From the NCBI RefSeq assembly GCF_014898815.1, contig NW_026515543.1:3038001-3102000 (forward strand): 64,000 nucleotides of DNA. The letters are read 5' to 3'. The notes beneath the pieces were generated by a model. The model worked only from the letters and a program-made list of their open reading frames with translations. It did not search any database and had not been told where the DNA came from. Below, in pieces: positions 1 to 10,567 of this stretch. Source of the DNA: Panonychus citri (Eukaryota > Arthropoda > Arachnida > Trombidiformes > Tetranychidae). Both the position numbers and the translations under genes were made by a program. How positions within the stretch are numbered: the first letter of the stretch is position 1; every line of letters starts with the position of its first letter.

Positions 1-59
1 AACTCAGTCATGTACTTGCCTTTTGAGTTTTAATTTACGTTGGTTGTTTTACTTTGCAG

Positions 60-1084
60 CAAGCTTGTGCTAATCCGAATCAGGGTTCGGTGATTTTACT
101 TGAAAACTTGAGGTTCCATGTTGAAGAGGAAGGTAAAGGTAAAGATGCTAACGGTAAAAGCTTCAAGGCAACTGAAGATGGAATCAAACAATTCCGAGCC
201 AGTTTAACGAGACTCGGTGATGTTTATGTTAACGACGCTTTTGGAACTGCTCATAGAGCTCATTCATCGATGGTCGGTGTTAATTTACCACAAAAAGCTG
301 CTGGTTTCTTGATGAAGAAAGAATTAGAATATTTCGCTAAAGCATTAGACAATCCTGAAAGGCCATTTTTAGCTATCCTCGGAGGGTAATGATCATCTCA
401 CTGAAACTAATATCCAAGAAAATATTTCTAGAATTCAAATTGATTTTTGTGTTTTTCTCCTTTTTCAATAGTGCTAAAGTTGCTGATAAAATCCAATTGA
501 TTGAGAATCTTTTGGATAAAGTTAATGAAATGATCATCGGAGGAGGAATGGTCTTCACTTTCCTTAAAGTATTAAACAATATGAAAATCGGTGGGTCTCT
601 TTTTGATGAGGAAGGAGCAAAGATTGTGACCAAGTTGATGGAGAAAGCGAAAGCAAATAATGTCCAGATTCACCTACCGGTTGATTTCGTTACAGCTGAT
701 AAATTTGATGAGAATGCTAATGTTGGATCGGCAACCGTTGAATCAGGTATTCCTGATGGTTGCTTAGGACTTGATTGTGGTCCTAAATCAGCTGAGATAT
801 TTGCTCAAGTGATTAGACGAGCTAAGACAATTGTCTGGAATGGACCAATTGGTGTTTTCGAATGGGAAAATTTTGCTAAGGCAACAAAAACCGTCATGGA
901 CGAGGCTGTCGCTGCTACTGCCGCTGGAGCCATTGTGATTATCGGAGGTGGTGACACTGCCACTTGTTGCGCTAAATGGGGCACCGAAGACCAAGTTAGC
1001 CACGTTAGCACCGGCGGAGGAGCTTCGTTGGAGCTGTTGGAGGGTAAAAATCTACCCGGTGTTGCTGCTCTCAGTGATCCATAG
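60..1084 (+). CDS. Pgk: Phosphoglycerate kinase, 3' part (5' end outside window)
   Basis: Glycolytic enzyme that transfers phosphate from 1,3-bisphosphoglycerate to ADP in the cytosol. Two exons are seen, 60-385 and 472-1084, separated by an 86-nt GT-AG intron. The first exon follows a TTTGCAG acceptor, so earlier exons lie before the window. Visible landmarks are the LENLRFH segment, the DAFGTAHRAHSS segment, the domain hinge, the nucleotide-binding GGGDTAT motif, and the C-terminal STGGGASLELLEGK motif, ending at TAG. The roughly 310 residues present correspond to about three quarters of a normal 415-residue PGK. No damage is seen. Identification is firm. Confidence 0.98.
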
Positions 1085-2042
1085 ACTCCCCTGACTCTCG
1101 TGTCAATTGTTGATCATCTTATTAATAGTTAATACACTTCACAGTCAATCAAAATGCTTATTACATTATTTTAATTTTCTCTAGTGATTCCAGTTTCATC
1201 TTAATCGATTCTGATTAGACTTGGTTTAATCTCTTTCTCCGTGTGCATCACACAATTAACATTTTCCTTTGGATATTTTAATGAGATATTTTGGCTTCCA
1301 TACTTTTAGCTAATCATGAAAAATGAATCATGCTAATTATCTGAACCATTATATCTTCTCCTAGTTCCTAACTTAATTACCTTTCTCTCCGTCATTTGTG
1401 ATCAATTGCAATTAAATCCCTTTCAATAAATTGAATTGTTTGCCATTTGAAACAAAAAGATCAAATCAACCAAGGAAAACTAAATTTATTTACAAAATGA
1501 TCAAATCAAACAAACTCTTTATTTAATAATAAAAAAACTCTAATCAAACAATTGTAATAATCAACAGTCACTAATCAAAACCTCGACTATTAATAGATCA
1601 TTAAGACCAAGGAAATTTAAACTAACCATAAATATCGAGTAACAATCAACGGTCTCAGATCATTTAATTAATTTTATTGAGAAAAATAATTCAACCATTA
1701 AAATAACAAATCAGTTGATTAGCCAATAGTTTCTTCAATTGTATAACATTTATATTCACTTAGTTTAATTCATACATTTGTTGAAATGATTCCAATTGAA
1801 CAATTGGCTTGCAACAATTAAAGACTAGTTGACATTTTTTTCTTTATACAATTAAGTGATCATCAACTTTTACAATTATTATTCTATTAATAATCAAATT
1901 GTTTTCCATTCGGTTTGAAAGAGACAAAAACAAAACTACTCGATGTAAAATCCATGAGCAACCAAATGAATATTAAGATAATTAGATGAAAACAAAATTG
2001 TATTCGATCGCATCCTGTGATTAATTAACTGATTGGGTTAAT
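1085..2042. other. Intergenic, PGK 3' UTR and AT-rich DNA
   Basis: AT-rich sequence with no supported coding exon. The proximal part is presumably the PGK 3' UTR; AATAAA-like words occur near 1424-1430. I see nothing else in it. Confidence 0.5.
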
Positions 2043-2204
2043 TTAAATGGTGAAATTTTTCTTTTCACTTTCCTTTTCCTCTTTCAGCTCTTCGGCCATT
2101 TTTTTTAAAGGTTCATTGAAGTTATAGTAACCAAGACAAGCGCTTCCCAAGGTGATTACTCCGAAAACGAGTAAATTTGGGTTCATATGATTCCACCAAG
2201 CCAT
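2043..2204 (-). CDS. 53-aa single-pass membrane microprotein
   Basis: A short intact frame from ATG (2204-2202) to TAA (2045-2043). The protein starts MAWWNHMNPN, has one hydrophobic segment at about residues 10-27 (LLVFGVITLGSACLGYY), and ends in a highly charged Lys/Glu helix. A short aromatic N-terminus, one membrane helix and a charged tail resemble small accessory subunits of mitochondrial respiratory complexes, but I cannot match it to a named subunit. It lies on the same strand as, and about 310 nt downstream of, the XK-related gene. The composition argues for a real gene: it differs from random AT-rich reading frames in its Trp and Gly content and clean amphipathic tail. Confidence 0.6.
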   Translation of the reverse strand: MAWWNHMNPNLLVFGVITLGSACLGYYNFNEPLKKMAEELKEEKESEKKNFTI

Positions 2205-2514
2205 CGATTGGATTAATTGTGATGATCAATTGACTCACTCGAAAAAAAGAATTAACTTAATTCAAACAATTAACCAAAATTATAAGAAAAAACTTTCACT
2301 TTAAAATGAAAACAAACATTTTGCTAATCAGCTGATTAGTGACTTTCCATTGGTTGATAACTTTTGGAGGTAAAAATTGAAATTGTTACGCGTTAATTGT
2401 TTAGATTTGATGTGAATTTATTGATGGCAAAGTAATTAAATTAATTTCTAGTTACAATATTGTACAGGAAAAGAAGATGATTTCTACAAAGGTTAATTAT
2501 TTGTATTCGATTTC

Positions 2515-3560
2515 TCAATCGGATAGTGATTCTAATGAAACTTTCGATCGACAATTCGATCTTGTGAATATTAAGGGATTCGGTGAATTGTCATCACTTT
2601 CATCTTCATCATCGGCATCACTGATTCCATCACTACAAAGATAATTAATATAACCGTGGAGATTTTGATTACTGTTGATTGTTTCCTCTTTAAGGTTAAC
2701 TTTGTTTTCCTTTTGTATCTTCGTTGGTTCATATTCGAAGAAATTTTCATTTTTTTCGTGCTCATTGTCACTCGAATCAATTTCTATGGTGAATAGAAGA
2801 CGATCCTCATTACAATAAGGTGGAACTGATTTCCAAAGTGTTTTCAAAGTTGGAAGAGCGAACACTTTTGAATAGAATATGTAGCTGACTCCATAATCGA
2901 AGGCACATTCGGCCTGAGCTTCGTTCGCTTTTTGTAAAATATCAAGTAAAACTCGTTTATCGGCATTATATGGTTTTCTTTTCATGTAAAGATGAATCCA
3001 GAGGATGGAAATTAGTGTCATGGTGAGAACGGTAAAGTTCATGTAGATTAAGTTATACATGGTGATTGTAGTTATCTGATAAAAGAAGACACCAAATGTC
3101 CAAATTCCGGCAAGACAAATATTCTCGATGAGAATGATCAGTAAAAATGTATAAGTTCGTCCAGCGTCTTTCATTTGAAACATTAAAGGCCAATAAATTA
3201 ATGATGGTATTCCATAGATAACAAAGGATAATAACCATAGGAGAACTTGACCTTTTTTCGAGCCACATCTCCAATCGATTATCGCCTTTTCATCGTTAAT
3301 GATGACATCAAGATAAGACTCTTGAGCAATATGGAAAACCCAACAATTGAAAGTAACTGCATGAACCAGAATGAAGATAATAATCCAAAATTTAATAACA
3401 GTCGTAGCCAAACAAAAGGCCAAAGCCCGACTGGTAAACATGAAGATCCATCCAAGACGAGCTAGAGATGCGTTAACGAAACCATCATCTCGACGTTTAA
3501 TCGCTTCCAACATGGAAAGTAAACTTAATATGGAACCAATTAATTCACCGGTAACTGGAT

Positions 3561-3598
<38 letters not shown>

Positions 3599-4371
3599 TC
3601 AAATTATCATAATTGATTTGGAACTTATTTTAAGCATCAACAAACCCATTTTACTATCTTGAGTCTCTTCCCCAGTCCACCCGATGTTAACGAAGATGAT
3701 GTAAACCTGAAGCGAAATACCGAGAAAGCCCGAAAACATGTCCTCAAAAAACTCGAGTAGATCACAATTGATTCCCATGTTAAACACTTTCTTCCTCTCA
3801 TAAACTGACCAAACATGGTCACAAATCCGTTGGGCAGAATAATGTAAAGTATCTAGACACTGTTTGATTTGCCAAGGTACCAACATGAAGCCATTAACCA
3901 ATTGGACGATTATGTTTTTCCGTTTAAATACAAATTGAGAATCAATGAGGTGAGTTAATAGCAGGTAAAAGGTACACATAAGAGTAGGTAAGATTAACAT
4001 GAGAATCGAGATTGATAAATAAATGAAATCAGTGCTATTATTGTATTCGTTTGCTTGACCAATGTCCTCGTACAATTTATGAAGCCAAACGGAAAATTGG
4101 AACAACGAATTAGCAAATAAAAGTTGATATCTAAACTTAGTAGTCACATAACCGTACCAAATGGAGATCTTATATGACCAATGTAACTGTTGAGAAGAAG
4201 AAGAAATTAACACTTGATTGATTGATTTAAATTGTTGTTCGATTTAGTTACCTTAATTTTTCTTTTTCTTGGTACACGATCTTCCGATGAGATTGATTGT
4301 TGATCGATTTGTTTGGGTAAATCTTCAATCTTTATTTTGATTTCCTCTTTTTTTTGTTTCTCCTTTTCCAT
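2515..4371 (-). CDS. XK-related (XKR/CED-8 family) membrane protein
   Basis: Three exons: 4252-4371, 3655-4186 and 2515-3554, with introns in phases 0 and 1, giving 563 residues. XK-related proteins are multi-pass plasma membrane proteins; several scramble phospholipids after caspase cleavage (CED-8, XKR8), and others are regulators. Family-like segments are the LLEFFEDMFSGFLGISLQVYI stretch (the family's L-E-S-x-P-Q-L-x-L-Q region), a GSILSLLSMLEAIKR segment after the second intron, and the FQMKDAGRTYTFLLIILIEN helix. Several hydrophobic helices are evident. The N-terminus (40 residues) is Lys-rich and the C-terminal 110 residues are acidic and Ser-rich. The second intron carries a long CT tract before its acceptor. 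The subfamily is unresolved. Confidence 0.85.
3563..3594. repeat. (GA)n microsatellite in XKR intron 2
   Basis: About 16 GA units. On the minus (coding) strand this reads as an uninterrupted CT tract a few bases before the acceptor CAG, so the microsatellite doubles as the polypyrimidine tract of the intron. Confidence 0.95.
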
Positions 4372-5165
4372 GGTTAATCACAATTGTCAAAATAAATTGT
4401 CATCTTATCTAATCAACTGATTTAATTCAAATGACAAAGGTAAGGTGACAATAACAATCTCTTTTCAATCATTTGTTAAATTCATTTCATTGGTTACAAC
4501 AAACAATCAATCTAACGATTAATATTTTGTTCACTCATTCATAAGTTTTTCCTCTTAAATTGTTGTTAATTGCTTGGGTTCAAATCAATTTGAATTATGG
4601 TGAACATAAATAGACTAATCATTTGATCAACAAGTTTTTGCAACTTAATTGTTAGTCTCTCCTCTTCATCACCTCTGGTTATTTCAGTTAATTAATTATC
4701 GATAACAATACGTTTACTATTTTCGATTGATGAGTTTTTTTAAGATCTCGAATCTAAAACAATGAGATTTCGTTCATGATTATCGAAGGTGAAAACTTTA
4801 ATTGCGGAAAATCAGTCAGAATTGTAGATATTCAGGGAAACAGAGAATTACGAGAAAGATATTGGATAGAAAATTAACTTTAATTGCTTAATTTTTTGTT
4901 TATATTAATCACTTTGCAATCTTTTGGACATTTGTCTTGCTTTCTGGAAAACTTCGTTCGAAGTTGGTCATTTAAAAAACAGTTAATTTCTTGATATAAT
5001 TGATTATCGTTTTCCAGAAAAAGTTATCACAATATCTTAGAATCTCATTTTACGAACAAGTTTCTCCTGCTCTTCTTGTTTCTCTGAACTTTGATTAGAA
5101 TATTCCAATGATTGTTTCGATTGACAGCCGATCGAATCTACTTCGAGTTTAATTTGTTTCTGTTG
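4372..5165. other. Intergenic, nothing recognised
   Basis: Upstream region of the XK-related gene and downstream region of the 63-aa gene. AT-rich, with no supported exon, RNA gene or repeat. Confidence 0.5.
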
Positions 5166-5503
5166 TCAAGTAACATCACCGAGAAGTTGTTCGATTGCAG
5201 GGTTAACAATATTTGCGAATTTCAAAAATGCATAATGTCCACCTCGTTGGAATTGAATTATTTTCATCCAATCATCTTGAGAACCTGATTAAATATTTGA
5301 GAAAGAAAACATAATTAGAATCAATTTGAATAATTATTACTTTTTTTCGAAATGAAATTGTTAAGGCCACACAAAGATAATAAAAATTTCGCTCCCGCCA
5401 AAGTTATTGAATCGCATTGAAGAAAATTACCTTGGAGTAAATTGGATTCCAATTCAGTTATAACCCATTTTTTTGAATCATTAATCAGTTGAATTTGTTG
5501 CAT
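5166..5503 (-). CDS. Truncated alpha/beta-hydrolase C-terminal duplicate (63-aa frame)
   Basis: Two exons, 5431-5503 and 5166-5284, joined in phase 1, form an open 63-residue frame starting MQQIQLIND. The second exon is a clear paralogue of the terminal exon of the neighbouring hydrolase (5801-7225): both contain QDDW, then GGH with the catalytic His, then I-N and I-E, and both use the same splice phase. The first exon is only weakly comparable to the hydrolase's penultimate exon. The nucleophile and acid domains are absent and a stop codon lies directly upstream of the ATG, so this cannot be an enzyme. It is either a pseudogene remnant of a tandem duplication or a small expressed peptide gene. 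Confidence 0.45.
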
Positions 5504-5700
5504 TTAATTAGTAGATTAGTTTGATTGGTTTTCTAATTTTTCCTGGTGGTTATTGACATTTACATAATTTCGTTTGTTTAATCATTTTAGTTGGACAATT
5601 TGAAGATTTTTAAGGTGAAAGGTGAAAGTGAATTAAAATTTTGATTGTAGTTGATTTTTTTTCATTTAATTGTTGTTGCAAAGTATTTAAGAGATGCAGA

Positions 5701-5713
5701 GCCATCTATTGGG
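5701..5713 (-). promoter_or_regulatory. CTCF-like motif
   Basis: Reads CCCAATAGATGGC on the minus strand, one change from CCASYAGRKGGC over the core. It lies about 200 nt upstream of the 63-aa frame and 90 nt past the hydrolase stop codon. Confidence 0.4.
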
Positions 5714-5800
5714 TTGGAAATTCAAAAGTTTGGTAATCAAGTTAAATTAACTTTTTTTTTGGTTAATTGTTAGTGGATAAATTGCTGTTTTGTGGCTAGT

Positions 5801-7225
5801 TTATCGACTTATTTTGTTTAATTGCTCTTCGATGGATTGGTTAATGATAGTTGGAAATTGTTTGAATGGAAAATGTCCACCGTCAATAAACTCGATCACG
5901 TTAATCCAATCATCTTGTTTTCCTTGATTTCAAATGATTAAAGTGAATTTAGGTAAATGATCTGAGTGATTAAAGTGAATGAAACTTACCTTTCATGAGA
6001 CAATTTCCATTGGCATCGTATTTGGAATAATGTGATTGATTAGCACCAAGAATCGAGGCCATTTCATAGAAACATTCTTTCTCTATGACTCTATCTTTGT
6101 CGCCGAATATCAATAATAATTTTGGTCTTTTTTTCTCAACAATTAGTAAATTTCCCTCTAACTATCGAGATTAAATAAATAGTTCGTTGTAAATCAACAA
6201 TAAATTGCAAATTCTTCACTTACTCTTTCAAATTCTGCAAAAAACATGATAACTGCGCTGAACAAAACACCATCGAGATTATCGAGACGCATTGGTGAAC
6301 GACCGAATTTCAGAATATATTTACCAAATTTATTGAAAATCTTTCTACCAACCGGATTGAGCCCAATTCGAGCGATATTATCGGCAAACCACGAAGGCTT
6401 AATGGCCCGAGTACGTCGATGTCCCCCTGGACTTATCAGAACTATTGATTTCATTGGAAAACCTTCATTGGCATAAATATCGAGACCTGGATAAATGCCG
6501 CTACTATGAGTTATCAGCATATCTAATCTGAAGGAATAGCGAAATATTTATCGATAGTTCGGACAATTAACAGTATTTCAATTTACTTATCAACTTTGAT
6601 CGCTTTAAGAAAGTCCAAAATATACGATTTTCTCTCATGGGTTGAGTGTCGAAAATATTTAGTAGAATGGATAACATCATATTCTTCAAGTACATTAAAA
6701 TAAAACAGTAAATTCAATTCAAAGATGTAATTGTTGGATTGATGGACAAATCTACAAGTTACCTGGAAAGTTTGGTACAATCATACGAACTCCTTTAAGT
6801 GTTAAGTGCTTAATCATCGATTCGTAATCCTTATGTGAACCTGGAGCTCCATGAAGAGCAAGAACAACCGGAGCTTCATCATTATTAGTAAAATCTTTAG
6901 TATCAACATATTCAACATTAAAAGTTAATCCTTGTTTCGGTGCACCAGCATAACCTTTTCTGGTCTCTCTCCAATTCTGGTACAAAGATCCACAGGTTTG
7001 AATGGTTATGTGTTTAACGGAGGCCAAATTGGGTTCGTTCGGTTTACCCTGAGTTGATGTTTCATAAGAACGGAGATCATAGTGTCTCCAAAAGTGATTA
7101 GTTAACTTGGAAACATTTTGAGTAAACAAAACACCGTTACTATTGATCATCGATAATGAGGTAACTCTCGGTAGAAAGACATTAAAGGAACCATCACAAC
7201 TATCAAGGAGTTTAGAACTAACCAT
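5801..7225 (-). CDS. Alpha/beta hydrolase-fold protein
   Basis: Five exons (6763-7225, 6587-6683, 6224-6527, 5990-6161, 5801-5922) encode 385 residues; all junctions keep frame. Near residue 123 is LALHGAPGSHKDYE, the HG oxyanion segment after strand 3. The nucleophile elbow is LITHSSGIYPG, where Ser follows His. The catalytic acid is likely Asp in LLLIFGDKD and the His is in the terminal exon (IDGGHFPF). The order matches epoxide-hydrolase/lipase-like members, but the substrate cannot be told. The elbow is unusual (H-S-S-G rather than G-H-S-x-G). The first ATG in frame was chosen; the Ser/Asn-rich N-terminal 70 residues have no clear domain and could hold a targeting signal. It is divergent with mL64. 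Confidence 0.82.
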
Positions 7226-7565
7226 TAGGAATAACAAATGACACTATTAAGCAAAATTCACGTTGTTAATTAACTTGACTAGATTACAAATTGATACAAA
7301 GGACACAAAGAGCAATTAAGTACTTGTTGAATAGTTGGTTCATTGATCGTTGTTGATTCTCAGTTATTGTTCATCTCATTGCAATAAAATAAGTTCAGAT
7401 TTTCTTAGTTAATCAAATCTAAAGGAAATTCGATCACTTCAAAACGACTAATTGGCTGAAAAATCTCTCAATTAGGTGAAATTGAATAAAAATTAATTCA
7501 ATTTATTAAATTATCAATTGTTTTGATTGAAACTTCATATGACAAAATGAAAGAGCAATCGAAGA

Positions 7566-7577
7566 GCCATCTAGCGG
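7566..7577 (-). promoter_or_regulatory. CTCF-like motif in shared hydrolase/mL64 promoter
   Basis: GCCATCTAGCGG on the plus strand (CCGCTAGATGGC on minus), one mismatch to CCASYAGRKGGC. It sits in the 489-nt divergent promoter, 138 nt before the mL64 ATG. Confidence 0.45.
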
Positions 7578-7714
7578 ATTCTAAATGAACCTGACTGATC
7601 ATCTGATCAACACATTTATTGAAATTTTTTTGATTAAAATTGTTACACTTTTAATTACGATTATGATTTGATTAAGATTTTTGAATTAATCTAATTTATT
7701 ATCAATTTTCAGTC

Positions 7715-8707
7715 ATGAGTTTACTTTCACTTTCTTCGTCTAAATCTATTGTGTCACATTCTTCAAAGGTTTGTTGATTTATCTCTTTGTTTTGTTTATG
7801 TGCTACTCAGTTTTCTCTGTTTATTTTTTATTGTGGATTTTAATTAATTTGATTTGATTTGATTGTTATTTTTTTACGACCTAATTAGGTTTCATTTAAT
7901 CGTGGATTAGCTTCTCTATGGCCTATTAAAAATCCGTTCAAAAAATCTAGTGAAACAAAGTCAGTTGATGAGTTACCATTACAACCAATTGATCCGGAAC
8001 CTAAAGCTCTTTGGGAGCATTTAAATGATGAACAAATTGCCAAGATTTGTGATCGATCAGGTTTGGACGATGAATCGAAAGAATTAGAGAGAAGGCAACT
8101 CTTTGGACCTGTTAAATTTTACCAATTAAGAAAATATAAAAGAGAAAATGTAAAAAAATTCTATGCTTATTATGGAAGAGATAGTGGACTAAAGCCGGGC
8201 GTTTGTTGGCCTAATGTAGAAGAAGCAGATTTCTATGATAAATTTGAGAAGACGTTCTATCCATCATTGGAGAAACTGATGGCAGATAATGAAGCGGAAA
8301 AGCAAAGAATTGCAGCCATCAAGAAGGAAAGAGAAGATCTTGTCACCAAAGGTCTCGCTCAAAGAGATGAGCTTATTGCTCAATTCTACGAAAAGAGAGC
8401 AGTTAAATTAGCTGAAGAAGAAGAGGCTAAGAAACGAAACGAGAAACTAGTAGCCCAAGTTCGTGAATATTTAGGATTTAACATTGAAAAATCTGACCCA
8501 AGATTCCAAGAGGCCTTAGCCAAGAAGGAAGAGGAAGAACGAGCCAAGGCTAAAGCGGCCACAAAGAAGGATAAGAATGCCAAATTAGCGGCCATGTTAC
8601 AGAAAATGTTAGATCTTCCAAAGGACGAGATAAAATCCAGTGAAAAACAACCCGAAACAAAAACAGACAAATCAGTGAATCGACCAAAGGACGAAAAGAC
8701 AGAGTAA
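7715..8707 (+). CDS. Mitochondrial large-ribosomal-subunit protein mL64 (GADD45GIP1/CRIF1 family)
   Basis: Two exons, 7715-7768 and 7889-8707, join in phase 0 to give 290 residues. The Ser-rich N-terminus resembles a mitochondrial targeting peptide. The core has the family pattern: KFYAYYGRDSGLKPGVCWP (equivalent to F-G-x-Y-G-x-x-S-G-x-x-P-G-x-x-W-P), then YPSLEKLM, a long Lys/Glu coiled coil, and the LGFNIEKSDPRFQEALAKKE segment matching L-G-Y-x-V-D-x-R-x-x-R-F-Q-E-L-L. In vertebrates the protein is a structural mitoribosome subunit near the polypeptide exit and is also called CRIF1. The acidic/basic C-terminal tail is unstructured. Confidence 0.88.
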
Positions 8708-10567
8708 AAATGGAATACAATTGTTGATTATTAATGAACTTATCCAACTGGAAAAGATAATCTTCCGAAAATGATGTCTCAAATCATCAATATTAGCTCA
8801 AGCTCAGGAGAAAATCATGTTGATTTTTTGCTTTCATTTATAAAGAAAAAATTCACAAACTGATTAGTAAAACGATTAAGATGTAAATTAAATGAGACAT
8901 GTAAAGAAATTTTCACCATAGATCATCTTGGATTATTATTGTTAGTCAATGATTAGAATTGCTTTTCTATCTATATTGTTCTTAATCTTAATTGTATCAA
9001 AGTTCCGAGTCTCTGTTTAAACATCAAAAATGAATAATTTTCAACAAAATTAAGAGTAATCGAAAGTAATTTACATTTTATTCAACAAATAAACTTTATT
9101 TGTTGATCGAAAAGTATATTTACTAAAATAGATCGAGACGTTTTTTTTATCGAAATGTCCAAATATCATGTCGCTTGAACTTCTCCTTGAATATCTTTGG
9201 ATCATTTAAGAAGCAATTAGTTGATTGACAAGAAAAAGACAAAAGTAAACAAGAAAAGTTGAGTTCGGATGGAAGTAAATTTGAATAAATTGTACACAAT
9301 TAAGTGAACGCAAAAAAAGATTGGTGGTAATTAAAATTAAATTGTTGAATGAAAGGACTAAATTGATGTTTTTTTCTCATATGGTTGATAATCTGTAAAG
9401 AAATTGATTCAGGTAAAAAGATTAATAATTAAGTTGATTGTGTAAATAATTAGAGAGATAAAGTAATGAACAATGAAAGAAGAGCAGGATAATCAACTAA
9501 TTGTTATGATTTAGTTGGATGGCAAATCAAAAGGTATGAAGAAGAAAAAAAGAGATCGTTAATTGTTGTAACAATTATTGCTAATTCCTAGAAAAAAATG
9601 TTTAAATTATTCATACAAAAAGATAATTTAAATATCAATATCAAAAGTATAATATTGAGTGATTAGAATTAAAGTCCTAATACATCATAATTAATTGATT
9701 TGTGTTTGATTTTGTTTATTTGATTTAACTAATTTGTTTTAGATATTCTGATTAAAGAGGTAAACTGAGCTCTGTAGTTGTCAAAAAAGGAGTAATTAAT
9801 CAATCTAATTGTAAACTGTATAAGAATTAATTTGATCACTTCTTCATGCGTCCCTTTGGGTTTAAACTAATCTATTAGTTAAGATGATTAAATTGATTGA
9901 TTGGATTAGAAAGAGAGAAAGATTTGAAGATGAACAAGACACTTTTTTTCACTGATAAGGAACAAATTGTCAACCTGAGAAATGGCAAACAAAAAGATAT
10001 TAAGTGGGAATCAATAGATGATTAAAACGCTTCAAGAGGATTGATTGTTTCTAAATTACGCTAACTAGAATCGATTATGTTATGACTATGATTTAGCACA
10101 AAAGAGAAAGAAAAATATCTAATTAACTCGAGGAGGAGAAAAAAGAGAAAAGAGAGAAAAAGAGGAAAAGGTGATGATGGTGATTATGGTGATGATGATA
10201 ATCGAAAGTGTGTCATTTGGAAAAAAGCAAATGAAAGAGAGAGAGAGAGAGAGAGAAAGGTAGTAACTAATTACTACAGTTATGATGATAGAAGATGAAA
10301 AACAATAATTGATATGCGTGAGAATATGTGTAAGTAAAAACAATTCCTCTTGTAGATTTTTCTGTTTTCTTGTGCATATAATTTGGTTTCGATTGAAAGT
10401 TAAACGATAACGGCATTAGGACTGTAGTTGATTGTTGTTGATTTTGATGATGCTGATGGTGATGGTTGATCAATCTTGTTATTTTTCTTCTCTTCTCATA
10501 GTTGATTATAATTTGGTTTAAATATGATGATAGACTGAAAAATGGAAGCTCGATTGTTGGATTATTG
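8708..10567. other. Intergenic between convergent mL64 and Hippo kinase genes
   Basis: AT-rich, with no supported exon. The right part (about 10320-10567) is probably Hippo-kinase 3' UTR, because parts of it reappear next to the Hippo pseudogene at 24.4 kb. A (GA)n run lies at 10237-10256. Confidence 0.5.
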
